From NCBI GenBank assembly GCA_036898135.1, contig CM072513.1, positions 87,954,340-88,018,339 of the forward strand: 64,000 nucleotides of DNA, read 5' to 3'. Below the pieces are notes generated by a model. The model ran no database searches. It saw only the letters and a program-made list of their open reading frames with translations, and was not told the origin of the DNA. The DNA is from Oncomelania hupensis (Eukaryota > Mollusca > Gastropoda > Littorinimorpha > Pomatiopsidae). Each line of letters begins with the position of its first letter. The first letter of the stretch is position 1. Position numbers and translations under genes: made by a program. This document shows, one piece after another, positions 52,301 to 62,300 of the stretch.

Positions 52301-55300
52301 GGAGTTGTCGTCCTTAAAAATCGCATGCGCGTGCTTTGTAAACTTCCTCCAAGCAATACATTCACTGAACAGAAGAAATCTTTATGAATCCATTCTTTGA
52401 TTCTATCATACACGATCATGTCACTTCTGACTTGGTTGACTGGGCCCAAAACCCGTTCATCCACCGATTTGGGGACTCTCAAAATTTGCACAAGGACTCT
52501 TAAAATTTTATACCTGGAAGTCCCAAGGACTCTCATTTTTTTGTGTGTGGAGGGAACACTGGCTCTTGAAGTCGTTAAGATAATTAAATTAGTTTTGTTT
52601 TGTTTAGAAGTAGAACAGTATGTAAGCACAGCATTATAATATATTGATTATTAGTAATACAATACTTATTATGCCAAATACCTGTCATGTGTGTACATCA
52701 TTTGTTGGCGTAGTCTTGGTGTGTGGGCGAAGCACTGTGTTGTGTAAAGACAAGTGTGTGTTGTGTTGTGTTGTTTTGGGGTGTGTTGTGTACTGAGGTT
52801 GTGCGTGTTTTGTGTTAGTGATTGGTGTATTTCCAAGCTTATCTGAGTTTTGAGTGTGTCTAGGACTAGATATTATCTGAAAATAGGAATTGCAATTCCT
52901 CAACAACTGGTCACTTAATGGGATTTAACCAAATTTCCTTGGAACATTACCTGCGTTGTCAAGTGGTCAGCTACCCGTGTCTTCATATTTACTTTACCCA
53001 AAGGTCAAGGTCATTAGGGTCAATAGTTTGTGAAAGATGTTTTGCTCTATATCTCGAACACTGATGAACCAATTTGGGCGAGTTTTGGCATACACTGATA
53101 GAAGTACTTCAACTCATGACCAATCATTCTATGGCAGTCTGCAGGGGTGAGATTTAACCCAGGAGACTAACTAGCCCGCCGGGCTAGCTAGTAAGTAAAG
53201 TGATGTAGCCCGCATGATTTTTAGGCAGCCCGACAATTACAATCGTTCACATATAAAACACAAATTTTGACAATACACGTAATTTGTAGCGGGTGTCTTT
53301 TTCACAAACAAAGCAGACAGCGCGCTTGGCGCGAAAGGGAAGTAGGCAAAGGGAAATAACGCTCGCGTATGCTTCATACTTGTAGCAGACGAACAGTGAC
53401 CTAAAAACGCCCTCACTTCGAACCGAGCTTCTAAAAGTCTGCAAGTATTATCATTTTTTTTAGGTCGCCAGGCGGGCTGGCTCAATTATAAAGTGAGGTC
53501 GCCCGAGCCGGTTTTAAGTCGCCTCGGGCGACCGCTAAATCTCACTCCTGAGTCTGTTAGTTGGTCGCTTTGTTGGTAAGTCGGTCGATTTTCACTTTTA
53601 CACATTCAAAACACTTCTTTTACATATCCAAAAGTGAAAAACTAATTGTTGCTATTCAAATACTTTAATTAACACCGTTACTCTTCCTCTGTATACACTT
53701 TCTCCAAAGTCAAGGTAACTGAGTTTCATCATTTTCGCTACACATTTTGTGCTGCATCTCAAAAGTGCCATGGGTTTTTATAAATTTTAGTTTGCAGATA
53801 GATCAGATAAAGGCCAATCATTCTATTTTAGTTTACTTTCAATTGAAACAACAAAACAGAAAGTGAACATCTGAAATTGCTTTAGATCGGTATGTGTACA
53901 TGTATCTGAAAATTCATTGGAATGACTTGTCATCTTGTCTATTGTTGGTCATACTATTGTGATATTTTTTGACTCACATCCCCCCCCCCCCCCCCCCCCC
54001 CTCGTCTCCTCCTTACCCCCTAAAACGGTCCTGATTTGGCTCGGAAGAGTCCGCTGGACCTAAAGCAACAATAAATCAATCAACCCCCTAAAAACAAAAG
54101 TGTTGTGCATTTGTCCGCCGTCTGTGCAAAACTCGCAAGTACATTAATCATTTAATGTATATCAGAACCTATTTCAGCTATCACAATCAAACTTGGTAAG
54201 ATGGTGTATACCCATCATCCCATGAGACCTCATAAATGATCAGTGAATGAACGACTTCACTTCAAGGTCACAGGGTCGACAAATATTAGGCAAACATTGA
54301 CAATCTTTCACAAAAGCTCTTTTGTTTTCTAGGTTAATAATATTGAATTTATGATTCTTTGATGTGTGATAGTTTAATGAGACACACATTCTTTCCAAAT
54401 TTTGTCAGCTTCACTCCAAGACCAAGGTCACTGGATTTGTCCAAGTATATAGGTACTTTGAAGTGTCACCTTGTCCATAAACTATTAAGATAATTAAGTC
54501 CAATACTTGTTGTATAAAATAACTTTACAGAAGATAGATTGATCTTTCATATATGTTCTGTTTTTTATTTGATATTGAAGGTCAACATAATTTGAGGCCT
54601 TGCAAAAACATACAAATAGGTAATTGTACAATAGAATAGCTGTTTATTTTAACTCATAGTATGCAACAACATTGAGTTATTTGATCAGACATGCATTAGA
54701 GCTTACGTGAGTGTCAATGTCAGCCCAAGGTCAAGGTCACAGAAGGTCAAGGTCACTGAATGTCAAGGTCATCCCAACCTCACAATTTTGTTGGCCTAAT
54801 ACATCTTTTGTAGTTTATTTGATAGTACATGAGTGTATTTGGAGCCGGAGATCAAGGTCATCTCAAGGTCAAGAGCATAGAAATATCAAAGTTAGCATTA
54901 CTTTGCACTCATTTTCATGTTAAATATTGCGAGCTCTTTAAGGAACATGTGAGTCATATGGACTTTGCCCTTAAAGTTAATTTATTTAAATTCTAATGTC
55001 GTATTGAACACTAGCTTTTTCCCAGTATTGACTACAATTCCAGTTAATCCTAGGATGAATGGGAATGCCAATAAACGCTAGTCCTATCCTATCCTATCCT
55101 ATCCTATCCTATCCCGTAACTCGGAGGTTGTAGGGGCACCACAGATGTTCGTTTAACCAGCGTACTCCATCTAGTCCAATTTTAAAATCACATTGGATTG
55201 CCATTCTTCATGTGACACATACATGTCTAAATATATTATAGAAAGGGCGCTCACTATCAAATCAATACTTCTATAAATGGCCAGGTAACACACTTTTATT

Positions 55301-58300
55301 AGAAAAATAATGTAAAACTCAGTTTTCGCAAAAAATGTGTCATTACTCTTTTAGTTCGAAATGAGTTGATTCTTTGGAGGTTGTGCTAAAGTCTTAGAAC
55401 AGAGATTATTAATCGGCTCGATCCGGCTGTTTAGGTTTGAAGTACAAGTGCTTCATTATGGCTAGTTTTTTGTCATGCATCAAACGTGCACTGATTGTTT
55501 GTGTTGAGCGTTGTTTATTTTAGAGTTGTTTTTTTTCTTCAAATATTCAGTGCATATAATATAGATTATTTTGCGGATGCTAGCATTGTTAATATTGATA
55601 AGGAATAAGGATTCATCGGTAGTGTATTCAACTTCGAGTTTATTTTTGGGGAGTTTGATGTTGAGACTATGGGCCTAGGAGTTTGTTAGTGATGGAACTT
55701 TGTGTGTGTTAGTGTTGGAACTTTTTGTGTGTTACTGTTAGTGTTGGAACTTTGTGTATGTGTTACTGTTAGTGATGGAACTTAGTGTGTGTTAGTGATG
55801 GAACTTTGTGTGTTGTCTTCTCTTGACTTAAAATGTTTGTGCTGTATGAATGGAACCAAAGATTATGTTACATGTAAAGTGAAAGATTACTTTAGATTAG
55901 TTAGATTGGATGATTGTATTCGAAAAGAGAGATGATATGAATGAACATCGAAGTTTGAAATCACACCCAATATTGGCGATACAGCGAACAGGAGTTAGAG
56001 ATGAGATGATACTTTGTAGATTAGGAAAGAGAATATGATTAGATGGTATAAGACTAAGAGTTTGTATAGGCTGTCACAGTTTGGAGACTGCAGTCTGTCA
56101 TAGTTTTAATTTTTTTAAATTGAAAGTGGCTTGATTTCCCCATGCGGGGGTGTTAGGGGGTTTCTGTATAAATACTACCCCCACTTTTTGGAAATGTAGT
56201 GCTATAAATTCCCACTGTCGCTATCTTTCTCATTTGTTCTTTCTCATTCCTATTTTGTTTTATCAATCTACTATACTATCTTCTTCGCTAGACCAGTCAC
56301 CTACCTCTTTTTCAAAACTCCTCATTTGTGTATGAGGACTGTTGGGTCAGCTTGGGAATATTGGACGCTTTCTGCCAAATGGTCACTAGGGCTTCCTATG
56401 ATACATTTAGCAATGTTGGCATTTTATATGTGTTTTATAATGATGTTTATGTTCTATTTTGTTTTTGTAAAGCTGGGTGGGGGTAGATAAATTAAGAGTA
56501 TAGCCTCAGTGTCCCCTGCGTGGGATGCCTTTGTTGTAAAGTGACCAGCTGGTGGAGTGCCTTCAGTGTTACCATTACAATTGTTTCAGCAGATCTTTTA
56601 TATGGATCAGAGGTGAATCCTCTTTCAACCAAGTTGTGGTCCTGATTTTGTGGTCTTGATTCGGCTCTTTGTAGTCCCATGGACCCTGTAAGCAATGAAT
56701 AATTAATTTGGCTTGCTTATGCCTGATTGGAAAGCTGACAAAACTTCAGACCTTGGAATTCCATTGTGCTAAGTTCAGTGCAAAGTGTTTATGTCTGTTA
56801 ACCCTAAACAAAGGCGTAAAAATAAACAAGAAGAATAAATCAATAATATTTTGTTTAATTACAATCTACCAACATGAACAACTTTAATAACGATATAAAA
56901 ATGCATTCCTTTTGACTAGTCATATTTCTTGGTATTAAAAAAAACTCTGATGTTCTAATTTTGATTGCCATTGTGCTATTTTGGTGTTTGGGTTGACTTA
57001 ACACGAGGCCAGTTGGCAGCCATCTTTGAAGGTATCATCCTCTTTACATCAACACTGCAAGCTGCTCAGCTGTGTAGGGGAAGAAAGAGAGAGAGAGAGA
57101 GAGGGGGGGGGAGAGACGGGATGGGTGTGGGGTGAAATAGAAGAAAAGGAAATGGGATGTTTGTTAGTCCCAGTAGGAGGAGAGAAGGAGAAGGGGAAGA
57201 AGACGTTGTTTGGCTGCCAGTGAGTTTGTCTACTTCAAATACCCAACCTGGGCTGAATAGATGACGACGTGTTGCAGGGAGAATAGTGGAGGGAAGGGAG
57301 AGGGCGGGGATGAGTGGAAGGGGGAAAACAGCGGGGAGGGGTGGAGGTGGGAGCCTCCAGGCTGTTCCATCAAGGTGGCCGCTTGACTAGGCAGAAAGTA
57401 GTCCCTAGTTGTATGTAGGTCAGATAATTATTGTAAAGGATTTCCATCTCATCCCCACCCTCCCCGACAAGGCCTCATAAACAAAGGTCAGAGAGAGGTA
57501 GGCTAGCATGCCAGGCATTAGGAGGAGGAAAGTGTGAGTGGGGTACCGTAAGTAGGGGGGGGGGATAAGGAGAGGGGAGGGGGCTTTCCCATTAACAGCA
57601 TTGATCAGTACTCGAACTCTGGAATGACAGCCATGCTTTGTGTCATCTTGGCGGTGGCTGTTGAGTTTACTGCACCCCCTCCCTCCACCCGACATTCTGC
57701 CTGCCACCATCACCACCACCACCACCACTACTGCTACCTCCCACCTCACCTTTACTCCAACCCATCCCATTTCTTCCTTCCTTCCTTTAAGCCCCACTCC
57801 ACCCTATTTATTGACAGTCCCCCTTTCCTTTTCACATCCCCAGCCCTTTCTTGCTCTCCCTGTCCCCTCCACCACCCACTCTCATCACCCCCCACCCCTT
57901 TCTTTTCTCCTTTGTCTTTCCTCCCCCCAACCCCCTTTCCCTCCCTGTGACCCTTCTCTCACCCTTCTCTGCTGTCCCAGTCCCTTCCCCACCTTTATAT
58001 TCCATTTTGAAATGGCAAGCCTACTAAGGTCTGACATTTTCAGCCATCTGTTACAATGTCAATTTTAGGCTGATAATGAATGGTTTGATGAACTGAGAGG
58101 AATGAGGAATTACTTAAGAAAATGTACTTTTGGGTCTGATGTGTAATTACTAAATATACATTTTTAGTGGGACATTATTTCTGATCCGGCTAATTGTTTG
58201 GAAAAAAACAACAAATGGTCACAGTTATGCCGTAATTTAGCCTTTATTTTAAGGTATATTTTTAAGGTGTAGTGCTTTTTTTTTTCTGTCCTTCTCTATT

Positions 58301-58945
58301 GTTTTGTTTCTTGTTTTGTGCGTGTGTTTGTGAAAAAACTGACTGTGAGAGTGTGGCCTGTATTTTAACATGCTGCCTGTCACACAACTGTACAGTCAGA
58401 CCCAATGAAGATGATAACAGCAGCATCTGCATAATTTATGCTCAAACATTTTTGCTTTGTTTTCTTTGGTATTGTGTCTCTTACGTAGGACAGACGTAAG
58501 TTTTGCTTTCAGAGCTTGCTAGTTTTTATTTGATTCCTAACATTTTGTGCATCTGGTGGGTTTTGTGCATCTGGTGGAGTTGGTCTACCAGAGCTAGTTT
58601 ATTTGATTTCTCACATTTTGTGCACTCTAGGAGTCCACTCTTTTCTGTTGCTTTTATTTTAAGGTCTGGGTCATGCTGCTCTTTTAATCCTGTTTCACAT
58701 TTATTGTTATGTCTCCCTCTCACACCCTTCACCCCTCGTAAACCTCTCTTCTTCTCCCTTCCTCTCTTTCATTTTGATGCTGTTTTTAGGAAAAATTTAC
58801 TTTCCTTCTTTTTTTTTTTCTTTTTTCTCTCCTTCCCCCCCCCCCTCCCCCCCCTCTCTCTCTCTCTCTCTCTCTTCCTCCCTTGTTTCCATTTTACTCT
58901 CTTCTCTCTCTCTCTCCCTCTCTTTCTCTCCCTCTCAACTCTCTC

Positions 58946-59006
<61 letters not shown>

Positions 59007-59341
59007 CTTCCTCCTCCTTTGTTTCCATTTTACTCTCTTCACTCTCTCTCTCCCTCTCTTTCTCTCCCTCTCAGCTCTCTCTCTCTCTGTCTCAGTCCTT
59101 TTTCTTCTTTGGTGATTAATAAGGTGTCATGTTTACTTTGTGCACTTTTCACAATGATGTATTATAAAAATGTCCACAGTGGATGTGTCTGCTGGTGTAG
59201 AATGACACAAGCTTGTAGTTTTGATCTTACCTGTAGTCTGTGGAAGATTTTAAAAGTGTTAAGAAGGAGATGGGGGAGGGGTGGTGGAGATGGAGGTGGG
59301 GGAGGGGGGAGTGAGAGGGGAAGGGAATTGGGTATGTATGT

Positions 59342-59394
<53 letters not shown>

Positions 59395-62300
59395 GTGATG
59401 GATTTGTATGTTGCAAAAACAATGAACTGGATATTTGTTGTTGTGATTAATGTAGAATGGCTGATAGATATCATTTTGAGTGAATCAGTGAATTATATTT
59501 TGAGCATCTTATTGAACTGACTGCAAGTTTATTTATGAATTTCTTTTGTTGAGATAATTGTTTTCTGATGCATGGAGCAGGCCAATGTATGTGGAAAACA
59601 GCTCAAGTTTAATGCGGAACAGTCTGGGATTTGTTCTTCAATTTGAAGGTTGTTTCTTTCATTCAGTTTTTATTTTAGGCTGTGCAGTTTACCCTTAGGA
59701 AACCTGGCAAATAAAGGCGACAAATTTGATACCACTTGTTTGTTTTATTTTCTCCTCATTGTGCCAGCTTCCACCCACTGTGGTGAAACTTCTGTTGTTT
59801 TCTTAAGTGACAGTGCAGCAATCGCAGTGCAATCCATCCAAAATTTGAGGAATTGAGACTTGGCTGACCAAAGAATGTTCTGCCAAGCAATCCATGAATT
59901 TGTCAGTTGGTGTGAGATAGATTGTTCTGGGTAGTGTGTTCTTGTATCGAGCTTTGCTAGGAATGTAAAAGTGGTTGTTCTGTGGGTATTTGTATATTAG
60001 TAGTCTCTCTTGCTATCTACCTACCTAAATCCCTCAGCCTGTCGGGGAGAGCATAGGGATGTTGTCATGGAGAGTTTTCGACACTTTTGATCTTTTTGTT
60101 GCTGTTGTCATGATAGGTAACATGTCCAGTGCTGTCCATGGTTTGACATCTGTCCATCATGATAGATAACATGTTCAGTGCTGTCCATGGTTTGACATCT
60201 GTCCATCATGATAGATAACATGTTCAGTGCTGTCCATGGTTTGACATCTGTCCATCATGATAGATAACATGTCCAGTGCTGTCCATGGTTTGACATCTGT
60301 CCATCATGATAGATAACATGTTCAGTGCTGTCCATGGTTTGACATCTGTCCATCATGATAGATAACATGTTCAGTGCTGTCCATGGTTTGACATCTGTCC
60401 GCCATGATAGGTAACATGTTCAGTGCTGTCCATGGTTTGACATCTGTCCATCATGATAGGTAACATGTTCAGTGCTGTCCATGGTTTGACATCTGTCCGT
60501 CATGATAGATAACATGTTCAGTGCTGTCCATGGTTTGACATCTGTCCGTCATGATAGATAACATGTTCAGTGCTGTCCATGGTTTGACATCTGTCCATCA
60601 TGATAGGTAACATGTTCAGTGCTGTCCATGGTTTGACATCTGTCCGTCATGATAGGTAACATGTTCAGTGCTGTCCATGGTTTGACATCTGTCCGTCATG
60701 ATAGGTAACATGTTCAGTGCTGTCCATGGTTTGACATCTGTCCACTCATTCTTTTTCATCCCTCCTCACCAGCCTCCTTCCACCGTGGCTTTGCTGAATT
60801 CCCAATTCCTGCCCTTCCCCTCCCCTCATATTCCTCCCCCACCCGTTCTTACTACAAATATTTATGACCCAAATGCTTGTGTGTGTATTCAGGTAATCAA
60901 CTGGAAGATGAACAAGAGCGGTCGGAAAGGAAAACCACCCCAAAAAGCAGCAACAATCCTTGTAAGTACATGACATGTCAAATTGCTTGTCGGGTATTTG
61001 CTCCACATCATCACTAAATATTGATTTTTGTGTGTGCTGTTGATGTTATGGTTTCTTTGTCATGATATTATAGCAGTGTCAGTGTCGGTGTATTTGAACA
61101 TTTCTATTGATTGCTTTTCATGTTTGTTGTCAGCGCAATATGTTACAGAGATACTATCATGATTGTACCCATTGTAAGGTTGTTGTCAAGTGTGCACGTA
61201 CTAGTTTTTGTGTTTGAAATTTATGTAGGGTCACGCATCGTAGGATATTAAAGTTTAGCGTGCTCTAGTAATGAAGGAGCAGGAGTTAGTTATAAATGGC
61301 ATTTTTGCCATTGTTGCAAATTCAAAGCATCTGTTTGTGTATGCATGAGTGTGGGTGTGTGTGTGTTCATTTCATTTTTCGTTTAGGTTACATGAAATAT
61401 GACGCTCCTCCTTCTTTCCTCCACCCCCCCCCCCTTCTTCCCAAGCCCATTTCTCTCTCCCCCCCCCACCCCTTCTTCCCAAGCCCATTTCTCCCCCCCC
61501 CTCTTCCCAAGCCCATTTCTCTCCCTCCCCCCCTTCTTCCCAAGCCCATTTCTCTCCCCCCCCCCTCTCCCTGCTTCCCCCAACTCCATTTGCTATCATA
61601 CCTGCATACACACAAAATCCCATCAGATTATTTTTTTTCCAGTTCCAGGGAGCTTGAATAGCTAGTTGTTTGGAACTTGGAGTGAAACCATATCGTCCAA
61701 GACGCTCACTTGATGAAAGCTAGCTTGTTGTGTCAGACCTTGGACCATGGAGTGGTACCTTTGAGCATAGGTTATGGATTTGTTGCTTTGCTGCATGTCA
61801 ACATAAATCACTCTTATCATGCCCAGGTGAGGTAGTGACAAACGCCCCTATTTATTTAATGTACCGTTGTTGTTTATTGATTTAACCATTAACGTCTTAT
61901 TTCTCTCTTGTCTTAGCACCCACACCGGAAACACAGAACGGTACAGAAAACAGCAATAACAGCAATGGCAACGATGACAACAGCAGCAGCAAAGACAGCA
62001 CGGGCAAGGATAGCATTGGGAAAGATAGCACAGGCAAGGACAGCACAGGCAAGGATAACATCGGGAAAGACTGCACCGGCAAGGACAGCACAGGCAAGGA
62101 TTGTATCGTAAAAGATAACACAGGCAAGGATTACATCGGTAAAGATTGCACAGGCAAGGATAACATCGGTAAAGATTGCACAAGCAAGGATAGCGTCGGG
62201 AAAGATTGCACAGGCAAGGACAGCATGGGCAAGGATATCGCAAGCAAAGACAAAAGCGGCAACGGTAACAACAACAGCACGTCGCCAACGGAGGACGGGG

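Larger units (their letters stand above)
47141..60892 (+). other. MTA intron 3 (13.7 kb)
   Basis: Long intron with many insertions listed separately. Segments without a recognised element: 47141-48500, 51100-51377, 52567-53135, 55175-55680, 56706-57080, 59100-60110. Confidence 0.85.

Noticed and set aside
58503..59450. 315-codon plus-strand frame
   Set aside because: Runs through CT and ATT microsatellites and T-rich intron sequence; low complexity only.
60112..60752. CRISPR-like array or coding repeat
   Set aside because: Head-to-tail 49-bp units with no spacers; stops in all frames over the block.
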